A stretch of 64,000 nucleotides of DNA from Diplosphaera chodatii (GCA_032358165.1 JAALGY010000030.1:620001-684000); one strand, 5' to 3'; shown: positions 45,694-59,800, numbered from the stretch's first letter. Program-made: numbers and translations. Notes: a model not told the origin generated them from the letters alone.

Positions 45694-48600
45694 TCAGCAG
45701 GTGCGCTGCAAGTCTGCGTCTGCTGCAGGGTGGTCAATGCTGTCCACCAGCTGCTGCAGGGACACGAAGCCTGTGCCATCGCATGTGCTGCATGCTGTGG
45801 CCTGCGCCGCTGGATGGGACATCATGGCGCTCGGCCGAACCGCCTCGTCACCCCGCTGCACACCAGCAGCGGCAGAGACCGACCGCTTCCTGGCTGCCTT
45901 CCTGCGAGCACGCTGGGCGGCTGCCTTACTGCAGAACAGCGGCAGACTGGCTTGCTGCTCTTCTACCTGCATCCACAACTGCAGCAAGGTCGTGTCGTGC
46001 ACTATCAGTGGTGATGCTACAGTCTCTGCTGTAGTCAAATGAGCAGGACTGCTGCAAGCACAGAAGCCGCTGGGCATGCGTCAGGTCGAGGAAAGAAACC
46101 GGCACAAGGTTCATCTTCCCAAAGGGGGCGGAGCGCAGGCAATGCTGCAAAGCACACCTGCAGCTCCTGCATGGCAGTTTCAGCCGGTGTTACAGCATCT
46201 ACATCCGCTGGTGCCGCCGCCGCTGCTGCTGCGTCCATTGTGCAGGATCTGCTCTGTCTGCTGCCACCCCGCACCGCAGCGACCTTGCGCAGCAGCGCCT
46301 CCCACTCCTCGGTCCACTCCGCATCCAGTGGTGGTGGGGCCTGCATGTCCCTGCAACACGCAGGGACCCTAGCCTGCTGTGTCCACCTCCGTGTAGGCAG
46401 CGTGGCGCATTTACAACGCAGCAGGCAGCAGGCTCACCGTTGACACGATGTAGCCCAACATAGCCAGCTCGCACCTGACGCGCTGCGCTGCTGCGTCCCA
46501 GCTGCCGCCCCGCATCGCAGCCGTGCATGCTGGCGCGTCAGCAGCAAGCATCGCCGCCAAGATCATGGATATAGCTCTGATCCCTTGCACGGTGATTTCC
46601 CAGGAGAAATCGTCAGCCGCCTCTGACGCAGCTGCTTGCCAGGGCAGCGCCTGCAGCCAGGGGGCTTGGACACCTTCCGAAACTTCCAAAATGCGACCTG
46701 GCGGCTGTGAACTCTTGCCAGCGTGTGCAAGCCTGTGCATGCAGCTGTCAGGTACTGCCTGGTTGCACATGGTGTGCTGCAGTGCCTGAACTGCGCGCTT
46801 GCACCAAACACCAGTGGTGTGAGAGGCAATTGGCGGCAGGGTTTGCAGAGGATGAGGCGCTGCGTGCATTGCTTGGGTGAGCCCACCTCCAGCAGGGGCT
46901 CCGCCAGGCCCTGTTGGGCCAGCGTGCGGCAGACGGGCGGCGTCAGGGCCCGATGAGCAACGTCCGCCATGATGCTGGTCGCCTGGCTCCGGACCATGTG
47001 CAGATTGCGGTCGTGCGGCTGCACGGCTTTGCGCGCCGTGGCGGGCAGAGCCGCCTGCGCCGCGGCCTCAGCGTGCGCGAGCCAGAAGGCGCCGAGGCTG
47101 CCGCGCACGAGCGCTGCGACGGCATCCCCTGCCCACGGCTTGCCCGCAACGCTCGTTTCCTGCAGGACACGCACATAGAACTTACTGTAAGCGGTGCTCT
47201 CTGTGACGCTTGCATGGTGCTGATGCCACCTGCAACAGCGACAAACGGTGACAGCTGCATGAAGTCGTGTGCACATACGAACTCAGGGATGAGCGGCAGC
47301 ATTGTCCAAAAGCTACGCTACCTGCGCAGCTACCCGCAGTGCGTCCGCAGCAGAGAGCAGCCCTGGAGCGAGGCAGCTGCTGGTTTCGTCGATGTCCCTC
47401 AGGCCGCGGCACCAGCTCCGTATGTTCCTGCACTTGCGGGCCTGCGGTGCCTGCGCCATGCACAGCAGTGGGGAGTCTCACGAGCCATGCTTTCGATCAC
47501 CTCAGCAGGCAGGCAACTCGCTCCACTTAGCATCAGGCTGCAAGCACACTGATGTCCTCTCAAGTCTTCAATACGAACCGGTAGCAAATTTGTGAGGGCT
47601 GGGGCTGACCTGCAGCAATGCCGAAAGTGCAGCAATTGCCCCAGACTCGTAGATACAGTCGGTGTCGACTGCGGAATTGAGGACAGACATGGCGACCACC
47701 CACTGCAGCATGCGCGGCAACTTTAACACTGAGTAATGATCGTGGCTCATCATGGTATTGGATGCGTTGCTGTGACATGCCATTCTGCTTGGCTGGATAC
47801 ATTGCAAGTGCACAGATCTCCGCTAGCGCTCACATTCGTGTCCAGGGCCATGTGCTCTGCATTGAGGTCCAATAGCAAAGCCGCCTGCACAAGCAGACAG
47901 CAGATATGGCACACCACCCGCACGGATGACCCCGTGGCATCATCGCCCTAAGGACACGAATGCAGTTGCTGTACATATATGGGCCCAATACTTAAGCAGC
48001 TGTGGGGGGCAGCCATCATCGTTGTCTCCACCACTGCCGAGCACGCTGATGTCCTTGATGACTGACATCATCTGCTACCAGAGCGCCGTACGCACTGAAG
48101 CATGTCACCATGCGCACCTGATCGGCAAACGACAGCTGCTGCATGGGAATGCCGTCTGTTGGCGGCCCCTGAGCCATGCCGCCGGAGATCACCGCTTGCG
48201 GATGCTCACTGACCCAGGAGATGGCCAGCCGCTGAACTCGAGCCAGCAGAGACATCAGGGTTGATCTTGTTGCCAAGTGACCGTCTGCACGGCACACATG
48301 AGGCACGGGGGCGTTGCCTGCTGTTCCTTCTGCGAATCACGGTGCACTCATCATGAGCTTGCTGCTGAACAAGCAGTCAACGAGAGTCCAAGGTCAAGAA
48401 GCAGGAGCTGGGTGCATCGACAGAGGATAGATGTGGCGCTGGTTCAACTGCGCACGCATCGAGGTGTAGTTGCAGATCATCGACAGGTGGAGGAACAGGC
48501 GCATGTGCCGCGGGGCTGCGAGGCAGTCGACAGCAGTGCGCAGCGCCGCTGTGATGGCGGCCCGCAGCCCCGGCATGCCAGCGGCAAAATCTGCCTCGCC

Positions 48601-50719
48601 TGCGCAGTGATAGCCACAGATGATTCAGCCAACAGCACAGCCAGGCGCCTGTACCCTCCGTCGTGCAAGGTCTCATCAGGCAATGACTAGCGTCCAGATG
48701 ACGGTTGATGCAAGGTCGTTTGCTTCGCATGGGCATGTCTGCGGGCTCCGTGTTTCAGGTGCAGATGCATCTGCAAGGGGCAGCATGCACAGAGTGCACA
48801 GCCCAGCAGTTATGTGGAGCAGTGCAGCCCACCTGCTGTTAGAACCAGGGTGTCGACGGTGTACTGCACCTCTGCCACGCAGTCAGACGGCTTGTCGCCG
48901 AGCGACCCCGGGGGCCACACCCCGGCTGCAGCGGCGCGCTGCTCCAGTCGCAGGCCGTCCACAGCCTGCAGAAAGGCTCGCTGCGAAGTCAGCGCTGCGC
49001 AGAGAGCCAGAAGCCTCGCGGGACGCCTCATGACATGAAACCCGTCAGAGCGGCGCTGCCCAGTGCCGTGCCCGCTCAGCAGCCGGCAGCAGGATGCAAG
49101 GGAAGCACAGTGCAGCAGCAGAGAGGGGCTTTGCAGGAGGCCAGCACATGCCGGGGCGGCCCAGCATGAGCAGGAAGTGCAGCACCTGCCGCAACAGCTG
49201 GCCCAGGGTGTCCAGTAGCTGCCGCACGTCGATCATGCTGCACAGCTGGAGCACCCGCATGCTGTGCAGCACATCAATGGCCGCGCCTGGCAGCCAGATG
49301 CCGGTCTCGAACAGCTCAGTGGCACCCCTGCACGGCTGCTCGGGCTGCTGCTTGCTGCTTGCCGGCTGCTGCCGGTCATCTGCCTTTCTGCGGACGTCAG
49401 CTGCCCACCGGGTGAAGGCACAGACAATGGCGCGGAGCAGCTCAAAGAGGTCCTCTGCAACGTCCTGCAAAACACAATAGATGCACAGTCGGGCTTGGAC
49501 ACCAGGGTCTGACACGTTGAGCATATATCACAGCAAGACTTCAAAGCTGGTGCCCGCATGCTCGACGCAAGGGCACCAAGCGTCCCAGATGGCCACAGAA
49601 AGTCAACTGTTGCTCTGCTGCACAATGACGAGAGTGCATGCCGACAGACTTGTGCACGGGCGTGAGACCCAATCGACCCACCTGGCGGACACTTGCTGTG
49701 GTTGTATGCGCATGGCCGCCTGCTTGTGCACTTGGCCCCGTGCTGTCAGTGTCATCGTTTGCCCGCAGAAATGAATGGGTCAGCACAATGGCGATGCAGG
49801 CGCGGTGCAGCGAGGTGGGCACGCCATCGCGTATGCCGGCAGCCGCAGCACGCAGCTCGCGGGGTGCCATGATAGTGAAGGCCTCGTCCACACGGCAGAA
49901 CACGCTGCTGGGCAGCCAGTGGCGGGCCTTGTTGCCGGTGGCCTGCATGAGGCCGCAGCACAGGCAGGCGGCTGCGGCTGGGTCTGCCGCTGCAAGCGCC
50001 TGCACTCCGCCTGTCACCTCGATTGCTGCGAGTATGTCTGTTGCACCCCGCGCCAGGGATACTGCCTCGTGGCAAGGGATGTGGAACTGATTATCCCGGC
50101 AGCCCAGCTGCTCGGCCAGCTCGATCAACTCCGCAGTGGCGGTGCTCCTGTTCCTGCCAAAAGTCCTCCACTCTTGGTCTATGACCAGCCGCAGACGGGG
50201 AAAGCGCTCTGTGTGAAGCAGGGTGAACGCCGGTTAGTGATGGAGTCGATGGTGAGGATGACCTCACTGCCACGCACTTGGCACAAGGCTGTAGCTCACG
50301 ACAGGTCGTCAATGTCAGAGGGGCGTACGTGATAGATTGGTCGCACAGGCGGCAGCAGCCAGCCAGGATGGGAAGCGAGCAGCGCACCACGCTGCGTTAT
50401 GCTCATTCTGCAGCTGTAAAGGCCCCATGCAGCCTACAAGTCATGAAGTGTATACCTTAGGATCAGCACCTATTAAAATACTAATATATAATATAATACC
50501 GCAGAATGCAGCGCCCAGAATGCCGGCATCCCAGTCCCACTGCTGCGCTTCTGCGTGACATCACGCACAGAGGCCAAATATACCCAACGCACGCTCACCG
50601 TGTCGGACAATCGCATCCTTCTCTGCGCCCCAGTCCTTCTCGTTGAGACCCCAAACTATCAGGTCATGTGGTCGATTGACTAAACGGGTTGACAGAATCA
50701 GCAGCACAGGGCGCTCCAT
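45694..50719 (-). CDS. U-box array paralogue truncated before the U-box (U3)
   Basis: Anchors: 50719 start (MERPVLLILSTRL...DLIVWGLNEKDWGAEKDAI); 50440-50340 (NAAWCAARFPSWLAAAACAT); 50220-49690 (DQEWRTFGRNRSTATAELIE, GGVQALAAADPAAAACLCCG); 49470-49200; 48970-48840; 48600-48440; 48260-48117 (LARVQRLAISWVSEHP); 47890-47850; 47668-47610; 47400-47320 (SSCLAPGLLSAADAL); 47163-46888 (GKPWAGDAVAALVRGSLG); 46660-46474; 46346-46160; 45995-45694. The last exon has the basic linker (AAAQRARRKAARKR), CSTCDGTG and SIDHPAADADLQRTC, then TGA. As in U2, one base is missing at the start of the U-box. The rest of the body shows no break, so a U-box-less protein is likely made. Exon edges are approximate. Confidence 0.75.
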
Positions 50720-51249
50720 GCTGTCGCACTGCTTGCCCTGGATTGGCTACGTAGCTACCGTCGCACTCACAGCAGTAGTACTGTTTGCTGCAGCGAGGGG
50801 CATTGACGAAATCAAAGGTTCAAGCCAAAAGGCGTGCTTCCTAAGCAGCTGCTGACTGGCATGGGTGAGCTTCAATCCGCCGTTAAAGCCGTCAGCAACT
50901 TTAGCCACTGTAAGAGGTGCTTCCTGAGCAGACACATATATATCATAAACGCAAAAGCATCTGCCAACGACGGCGGTCTGCACCGACGAGTGCCACTGTT
51001 GGGAACCTTACGAGAGTCCATCCACGTGCCAGGCAGATCTACAATGCTTCAGTGGTAAGCGTGTGGTCTTCATCTATGTGCTGGCCACTTGCTTGATTTA
51101 CTTAGATGACATGCGACTTATTCCTGATCACATGGTCAAGACACATCAACATGAACATGCCATCAAGCCCCAGCCTACATACAGCACAGCACCGCACAGC
51201 ACCGCATGTAGCACGGTCTGCTATATATCAAAGATCCCTGCTTGCTGCG
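50720..51249. other. Spacer between U3 and U4
   Basis: Upstream region of U3 and downstream of the U4 U-box remnant. No coding signal recognised. Confidence 0.4.
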
Positions 51250-54200
51250 TCAGCCCAGGTGCAGCTGCTGGATCATGTTGCGCAGGGCGTGGTTGGGCAG
51301 CATGACGTCTCCTCCAGGCGGCAGCGGCTGGCGTGTGATAGGGTCCACCCCAGGGTGGGCCGCCAGCCACTGCTCCAGAGCCTCCTGCTCGAAGCTGTGG
51401 CCCGCGCCGCCGCACAGCACCGGGTCCCGCATGACACCGCCGCTCAGCGGGCAGCGTGACCACTACGCCGCTGCGGGCGGATGACCATCAGACGCTGCTG
51501 TGTGCTGCGGCGGCATATTTGCATGGTCTGCGGCATGAGTTGTTGTGTGTGCTGCGTGCTCCTGGCGTCTCTAGAGGTGCCGCTGGCTGCCAGCGGCCTG
51601 CCGCTGGTGTGCTGCTCGGGCTGTTGTTCGCAGTAGTTTGATCCGGGCAGCAGCCATCTGCAGCAGGCAGGGCTGTCTAATCGGTGCCCTGGCTGCCTGC
51701 AGCAACATCCGCCCGCTGCCTGGCCGCCTTATTGCGGGCGCGCTTCGAGGCGGCCTTGCTGCGCTGGCCCGGGGCTTCGGCAGGCTGCTCTGCAGCCTGC
51801 AGGCATCATGTTTATAAGTTGCCTGCAGTCCTCTGGTGGTGTTGCCGGCTGCCGCCAGATCTTGCAACAGATTTCGTGCAGGACCCTGCGACTGGACGGC
51901 CGTCTGCCAATGGTTGTACAGGCGCGGCAGCATACCAGCAGCTCCCGCATGGCGCGCTCCGCTGCAGCAGCGGCTTTCACTTCGGCGTCTGCGGTCGCCG
52001 AGCTGCTGCACGCGCGTGTCTCACGGCCGCGCTTGTACCGCGCGCCAGCACGGCATCAACCTTTGACAGCACATCCTCCCATTCTGCCCGCCACTGCTGT
52101 GTGTCCCTGTGTGGCGGCGGCTGCAGGTCCCTGCGTTGCAACGACCACTGTGGCTGGCAGGGAAGGTACCACCCCCGCTGAGTGGCATACCTTTGTGGCA
52201 TTTCAGTGTGTGGCGGCCGCCAGCATGCTGCAGACGCAGGCGCAGTGTTGTGTGTGTGTTTCAGCCCCGTCCCACCTGTAGCGCTGCTTTGCGGCAGCCC
52301 AGCTGCCGTTCTGCAGCACGGCCTCCCGCGCCGCCCCGTCTGTAGCCAGTGCCGCTCCCAGGATGACCCAGACGTTCGTACACCCCGCCACGACGACGTC
52401 CCATTCTGCGGTGTCGTTCGCATCCTCTGTCGCCGTCAGCCGCCACGGCAGCGCCTGCAGTGGTTGGCGTTGCAGGCCAGACCATCGTCACAGACGAGAG
52501 AGCCCCAATACAAGAGAGCATTCAGCACGAGGTGGCGATTATATGCCGGTGCTGGTGTGCTGCAAAAGCAGCACTCTGACCCTGCATGCTGGTAGGTGCA
52601 CGGGTATAGCTTGCAGAATCACTAGCAGGCGGCCCTGCTGTCTGAGTTTGGTCAAAGGAAGGTTGCAACTGGGGACACAGGCTGCAGTATAGTACAGGCC
52701 GGTGGCAGAAGGTATGGGTGCGCCCACCTCCAGAAGGGGAGGAACCAGGCCTCTTCGGGCCAGGGTGCATGAAAGCTGAGGCGTCAAGATCTTGCTGACG
52801 CTTAGTAGGATCCAGGCTGCTTTGCGCCGTGTGCTGTACGGCTTGCGGGGTCCGGCTGCGCAGCCCTGTGCGCCGAGGGCAGAGCCTCCTGTGCTGCGGC
52901 CTCTGCACGGGCGAGCTGCGAGCTGCCAAGGCCGCCGCGCACCAGCGCTGCAATGGCGTCTGCTGGCCATGGCCTGCCCGCTTCAGACAATTTCTGGGCA
53001 CACTGCAGGGTGCACACACGCTACACCTTCAGCTGTAGCCACACGATGCTGAAGCGCTCAACTCACACCGCCATACACGGCTGTCACTGTGGGTGGCCAC
53101 ATGCATCTGAGCTTGAAGCGCTGATGCGAACACAAAGCAAAGGTGGGACAGGCAAGGAGAACAGCAACACATATCTAGATGTTTCTCAACAATCAACGTA
53201 CCTGCGTGGCTTCCACGACTGCGTCAACGGCGGTGAAAAGCCCTGGAGCGAGGCAGGTGCTGGTGTCCTTGGGCATGTGGCCGCTCAGGCCCCGCAGGTT
53301 CTTGCTGGGAGCCACCTGCACAGTCACTTCGTCGCAGTTACTACGCCTCCTGACCTGCGGCACGGAGGCACTTTGCACAACCTGGCCAGCGCCTTCCTCA
53401 CACACCGAAGCAGGCGCAACGTCAGGGGTTCAGAGAAACACCTGCAGCGCCGTCGTCAGGGCGTCCAGTGTCCCGGTGTCGAAGATCAGGCTGACGTGCG
53501 CTGTGTGATCCACCTCGGCGCCCCCGAGTGTGCTCTGCAGCGTGAGCAGGCCCCCGCTTGTACTGCTTCTGACTATGGGATCAATGCATGGCAAGGCAGT
53601 GCCACTGCGCAGACATTGATGCAATGGCACTCACCCGCACTGATGCCGCCAATAGGAAAGCATTGACGTCCATGAGCAGAGCCAACTGCACCGAGCAACA
53701 CGACTCCCCATCACCCAAAACCCTGCCAGTTGACCACGAAGGGCACCAAGGGCAGGACGCAGTAAAGGAGGATGCCGGCAGCGCGCAGGACTCGGAACTG
53801 CTGCACAGCACTGCGTGATCAGGCTGAAGTCAGAGCAGTGCATGTGGATGCAGCTGGTTTGCTATCGTGGCCAGGCCCTGCACAGATCTGCGCCCCGCGA
53901 CACACCTGGTCGGCGTGCGGCAGCAGCTGCACATGATCCACACTTGCGGGCCCCACCACCACACCGTCAGGTGGCGCCTCCTGCAATGCGTCGCCGAGCC
54001 AGTGACTGGCCAGCTGCTGTATGCGGACCAGCTGCGGCATCAGGGTGCAGGTGTCTGTCCAGGCAGGAGGGTGTGCAAGCGCAGCACAGGGGCTGTGAGT
54101 GCGCAACCGGAGTCTGCCGTCGATGCTGCAGTCTGAACGGCTGGTTGCAACCCTTTGTCCGGGGGGCAAGGCAAACCGCAGTTGACACAGAATGTCGCGC

Positions 54201-56472
54201 GCAGCTTTTGGGATGAAGGGGGCATAGAGCTGAAGGAAGGCACCAAGCATGGTGACGTGTGCGAGCAGGGACAGGTGGAAGAGCAGCGACGTATGCCGCG
54301 GAGTCGCGAGGTGGTCTAGAGCAGTGCGCAGGGCGCTCGCGATGACGCCATGTAGTGCACGTACCCCCATACCAACGCGGTCCATATGGCCTGTGCAGAG
54401 ACGCACAGCAGCCTCTGGTTGAGGGCGGCCGGCGGCCGAGCGACCGGCTGGTGCCACCACGTGGTGCGGTGTGAGCATGCGAAAACTGCTGTGCGCCAGG
54501 TGCTGAGGCACCCCGCGCACAGGCTTGCATGAGGCAGCAGCCGTGCTGGTGCAGCATGCATGCACGGTCATCCTGCTGTGCAAGCGCTGCTTGTCCTGTG
54601 TGCAGTGTCTCACCCAGATCCCGCAGGAGCGTCGCGATCGCCAGGTGCAGCTGCCCCACGCAGCAGATGGTGGGCGGCTCCGGGGGCCACACCCCCGCGG
54701 CAGACGCCCGCTCGCTCTGCTGCATGCAGGCGACGACCTGCGCAGCGGGTTTAGGAGTTAGGGCAAGGGTAAGCGTGCCCATGCAGGTGACAACCTGCGC
54801 AGCGGGCGGGGAGAGGCGTGATCAGCAGGTCAGCCTTTTCCGACGGCACACGCAGTCAACCTGGTGTGCAGCCTGCCTGCATCGAAGCTGCATCCCAAGA
54901 TTCCCTGAATCCAAGACGATCATCCAGGTGCTCGGTGGGAAACGCCATTTTGCAGAAGCAGGCAGTGACACACCCTTCGAACCAGCTGCCCCAGGGTGCC
55001 CAGCAGCTGCCGCATGTCAGCTGCGCGGCTCACATCCGGCTCCCGCACGAGGTTCAGCAGGAGGTTTGTCGCATTTGACAGCCCGTGGCCGCTCTCAAGC
55101 ACCGCACGTGCCGATTTGAGCAGCTGGGCAGACTGCTGCGAGCTGCGAGTCTGCAGCTGCTGCAGGTGGATCACCCTGCCAGCATCTGCCGGCCAGCTTG
55201 ACAGCGCATCTGCTATTGCGTGCAGCAGCTGGATGCAGCCCGGTGCAATCTCCTGCGGCCATCAAAACTGTAGGCTAGACACAGCGCTGATGAAGAACAC
55301 CCTCGGGCACGCATCCATGTGCTCAACTCTGCCAGCCAGGTTTCGACAAAGACAGCAGGCAGCGCACTGTGCATGCTGCTGCCCACGATGCATGCATGAC
55401 TGCGGTCACCATGTATGCAAGGGGCTCTCAGCTCCCTGGGTGGTCACATCAGGGCCCGGCTCAGCCCACCTGGCCCAAGGCCGCCGCCGCCGCAGCTCCC
55501 TGAAGCCTGGCCTGCCTGTCCGCTCCGCTGGCAAAGGCAGCTGGCCGCAGGAGCGCGTGGGTGAGCCGCACGGCTGAGGCGGCGAACTGTGGGGCGCCGG
55601 GCGCGCCCTCCCGCAGCCCAGCAGTCGCGGCCGCCAGGCTGCCGGGTCCCAGCGGCGCAAAGGCGCACTCCACATGGCGCAGCATGTCCCCAGGCGGCAG
55701 GCGGCGGCGCGGGTCACCGACAGCCAGCATGAGGGCGTGTCCCAGGCGGGCAGCCGCCACGGGGTCTGCCGCTGCGAGCGCCTGCACCCCGCCGGCCCGT
55801 TCGACGGCGGACAGTATGTGAGCTGCGCCCCGCGCCAAGCCGATTCCTTTGTGGCGTGGATGTGGGTGCAGCTTCTGCCGGCAGCCCAGCGACTCGGCCA
55901 GCTGCACCAAGCCCGCTGTGGCTGCCTCCTGGCTGCTGCCAAACAGTGCCGGCCAGTCCGGCTCGATGCTTACATGCAAACCGGACCGCCCTGTGCAGAC
56001 AGCAGGACTGCATTTAGCCAGTGTAAGCCACATACTGGAGCTCGTTGCAGCTCCTGCTCATCAGAAGGGGCGTTTGCATGTGCAAGCGGCTCACTTCTGT
56101 GACTGCGCAGCACCATGAGAAAGGCGCACTCTGCAATGTGGCTGCACAGGCTTCTGCGGCTGCCAAGGAGGGGAAGGAGACTGCACACCACGCCGCATCG
56201 CCCTCGTCGTGAAGCTCAACTTCATCACCTACGCAACCTGCTGCGTGTGCGTGGAGGAATGCAGATTGTCCTCATGGTCATGATGACAGCATGCGGCAGT
56301 GCGTGCGCTGGAAGTGTCTGGACGCAGCCACCATCAAAAAACAGCAACGGTGACCGTGGTCGGCCATACAGTCCAGCGCTTGACTCCAGTAGTCGTCGAA
56401 CTTCCGTCCCCAAACGAGAAGTGAAGGCGACCTGGCGCCTGTGCGCTCTGGCTGACCTGTCTGCTGACCCAT
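51250..56472 (-). pseudogene. Degenerate U-box array paralogue (U4)
   Basis: Head-to-tail copy with most exons recognisable: 56472 start (SLLVWGRKFDDYWSQALDCM); 56215-56100 (DAAWCAVSFPSLAAAEACAA); 56033-55465 (GGVQALAAADPVAAARLGHA); 55255-54980; 54740-54610; 54340-54180; 54060-53910 (VRIQQLASHWLGDAL); 53580-53440; 53330-53215 (TSTCLAPGLFTAVDAVVEA); 53000-52720; 51980-51900; 51800-51677. Two defects are seen. In the exon near 52865 the frame changes between ALPSAHRAAQPD and RKPYSTRRKAAW. After the basic linker (KAASKRARNKAARQRA) the frame closes at TAG (51679-51677), while the U-box (51465-51250, WSRCPLSGGVMRDPVLCGGA... to IQQLHLG) lies in another frame and is itself preceded by TAG. The U-box sequence is otherwise well preserved. 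Confidence 0.68.
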
Positions 56473-56841
56473 GCTGTATCGACAACACAACCACTCGTGC
56501 AAAACCCGCTGTGTGCCAGAAGCGCAGCAGTATAGGGGTGCTTCCGCAGTGGCAAAGGATTGTCAGCAAGTTTGCCGACAAGGGGCGTGCGTGCGCAAGC
56601 ATCGATGGTCCCAGGGGTTCGTGACAGTTGGCAAGGGGCATAGTTGTCGCTCATCGAGCCTCGTCACATCCTCTATTGGATCGGTCCAAGCAAGTAAGAT
56701 CGCCATGTGAACCGCCAGCTGGCAATCTGCTATCTTAAGACCATCAATACTGTAAGACCACCTTGGCAACATGGACACAGACATGAACTGACACTGCCGT
56801 TGTGTATGTGTGTAACTGCAGCTGACAGTCCCTGTCAATTG
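56473..56841. other. Spacer between U4 and U5
   Basis: 369 bp between the U4 start and U5 stop on the same strand. A second degenerate start-like stretch (MAILLAW, 56705) overlaps this spacer and may be an old copy of the first exon. Confidence 0.4.
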
Positions 56842-59800
56842 TCAGCCCAGGTGCAGCTGCTGGATCATGTTGCGCAGGGCGTGATTGGGCAGCATGACGT
56901 CTCCTCCAGGCGGCAGCGCCTGGCGTGTGATAGGGTCCACCCCAGGGTGGGCCGCCAGCCACTCCTCCAGGGCAGCCCGCTCAAAGCTGTGGCCCTCGGC
57001 GCCGCACAGCACCGGGTCCCGCATGACCCCGCCGCTCAGCGGGCAGCGCCACCAGTCCGATCCCGGCATGGGGTGCTCAATGCTGATTTCTGATCGCTGG
57101 AGCGGCATGGTCGGACAGCCTGCGCCAGAAGCTCCTGCTGCGGGCAGCACGGCTTCAGCGGGCGCCGGCTGTGGCGCTTGTGCTGCCGGCACATGGCCCC
57201 CGCTGGTGTTTGCGGCCTGATCAGCGTGGGCAGTTGCTGCGGTGGGCTGCGCTGCGCTATCAGCGGGCTGCGCGCTGGCTTCGTCAGTGGCGGCCGCCCG
57301 CTGCTTTGCGGCCCGCTTGCGGGCGCGTTTGGCGGCCGCCTTGCTGCTGCTTGACGAGTCAGGCAGACTGCTCTTCTGCCTGTGCACACCGGAGAAGATG
57401 CAGGTTGCTGTGCAGGGGGCATGCTGCTGCAGTTCAAGCTGTCACACACTATCATTGCTGCTGCCTTTGGTTGTTCATGGTTGCCGAGTGGTGACAGGTG
57501 AATTCACTGAACCCTCGGAGGTTACTCGCCCTCGTCACTCGGTGCATGGCAACGATGTAGCACGTAAAGCATCAGCACAGCGTACCAGGAGCTCCTGCAT
57601 GGCTTGGTCGGCTGCGGCGACGGCATCTGCATCTGCAACCGCAGGTGCAGGTGTCGTGCCGCCACTGATTGCACGGCGCCGTCGCCTGAAGCTGCTGAGT
57701 GCACCCTCCACGTTCTGCAGCACATCGCCCCACTGCTCGGCCCATTCGGCAGCCAGGGAAGGTGGCGGCTGCAGCTCACTGCGTCATCAAGCAGGGGTGT
57801 CAGCCCTGCAAAAGCTGATGCCAGAGCCGTTGACAGACTGGCGCAACTACCCGCTTCCAGAGTCACCTGGGCAGCAGCTGCCTCAGCAATGCACAGGTCA
57901 CCTGACACGCTGCACAGCTGCATCCCAGCTGCCGTCACGCAGCACAGCCGCGCATGTCGGCTTATCGTCGACCATCATCATCATCAGAATTTGGCCGACT
58001 GCCCAGGTCCCCAGCGCAGTGTCTCGCCAGCATTCCACATCGTCCGCCCGCTCTGAAGATGTCGCACGCCATGGCAGTGCCTGCACTGACGGGACGCCGA
58101 CTGTCGACCCGCAGCATGAGTGTCCCATGCCTATATGCTGTCAACAGCATCTGTGGGACATGCTGCACAACTGCAAGCGTCGGCGGCATGTTGACCAGCC
58201 AAGCATTGCAGGAGGGCACCAGGCAAGGGCTGTCCCGTCCGTCAGCATATGGCTGCAGGGTGTGAACAGGCCGCACCTGCAGCAGGGGCCCGGCCATGCT
58301 CTGCTGGACGAGGGCGCGGCACACAGCCTTGGACATGCCGAGGGTGAGTCTTCCAATGATGTTGGCTGCATGATGCCAAATGTGGTACGGTGAGCGGGGA
58401 TCCAGCCGCATTGCCATGCGCACGGTGGGGGTCAGAGCTGCCTGCGCTGCAGCCTCTGCATGTGCGATGGGGATGCAGCCGAGGGCACCACGCAGCAGGT
58501 CTGCAACGGCAGCTGCTGCCCATGGCTTCTTGGCAAAGGCCGCGGTGGCAGCGTGCTGCAGGGTGCAAACACATCACAAATATCAGCATCTTGGGTACAC
58601 TGCTAGTTCACCTGCTGCCGACATATACATCGATGCTTGTTTACTTTCGCAGTAGCAGCAAACATGCAGCAGATTCTTTTCATCTTGTAAACTCCCAGGA
58701 CATAGGCAGCATGCTTCACCTCCGCGGCTGCTGCCAAAGCGTATGTAGCAAAGAACAGCCCTGGAGCAAGGCAGCTGCCGGTCTCCTGCACAACCAGGCT
58801 GCCGCACCTGCTCCGTATTTTCCTGCACCTGCAGGCCGATTCTGCCTGCGCACCACAATTGCATCTCGGCCTGGCATCATACATGCCAGACGGAGTATGC
58901 AACATGGCCACCGTACAAGCATGTACGCAGGGTGAACGTTTTCCTTGGCAACAGCGTCAAGGAAGTGACTCAGAGCATGGCAATTTGCAGGCTGGATGAG
59001 GGACTACCTGCAGTGTTGCAGCAAGCGCAGCTACCGCCCCAGTCTCAAAGATCGAGTCGACGTCTATCGCGTGGTTTCCCTGTGAGCTGCTGAGCACGCA
59101 CTGCAGCATTGCACAGCAGTGGTCTGAGAAGTATGATGTGATGTGGCTGTTCACGCTGGCATAACAACAGGATCCTTTAGCACTGCAGCAGCCAACAAGG
59201 CATTGTCGCTTACGTTCACAGCTGCATCAAGATGACTTGCATTGATGTCCATCAGCAGCGCCACCTGCATGATGCCCACAGCACCAAAGATTTGCATGAA
59301 CAGCCGATGGTATCATGCCACCTTTCCCCTATGCCAGCAGCGCTTTCATGCAATCGGATTTTGCCCATTCACACCCACGCCTCAGCATGATGTACTAATG
59401 CAGGCAGGACGTTGAGGCCTGACCGCAGCCGAGCATGCTGCCGCATGGCTACTTGCAGACAGATAGGCATCACTGTGCAGTCTCCCATGCCACACGACCA
59501 ACCCACCTGATCGGCGTAAGGTAGCCTCTCCACTTGAATGCAAACCGTAGCCGGCAGGCCCTCTGCCACGCTGCCAGACGGGACACCCTGCTGATCGGCT
59601 TGGTCGCTGAACCAGGATATGGCCAGCTGCTGCAGCCGTGCCAGATGCGTCATCAGGGCGGCCACACCCTTCCAGGGACCATCTGCAAGGCAAAACTGCT
59701 ACGTGGTTTTGACTTTGTAACTCACTAGGCGTCTGTCCTGATGCTGCATGCCGTCATGGCAACCTGCCTGCCACATCTGACAGGCAGGGCTCGAGCCACA

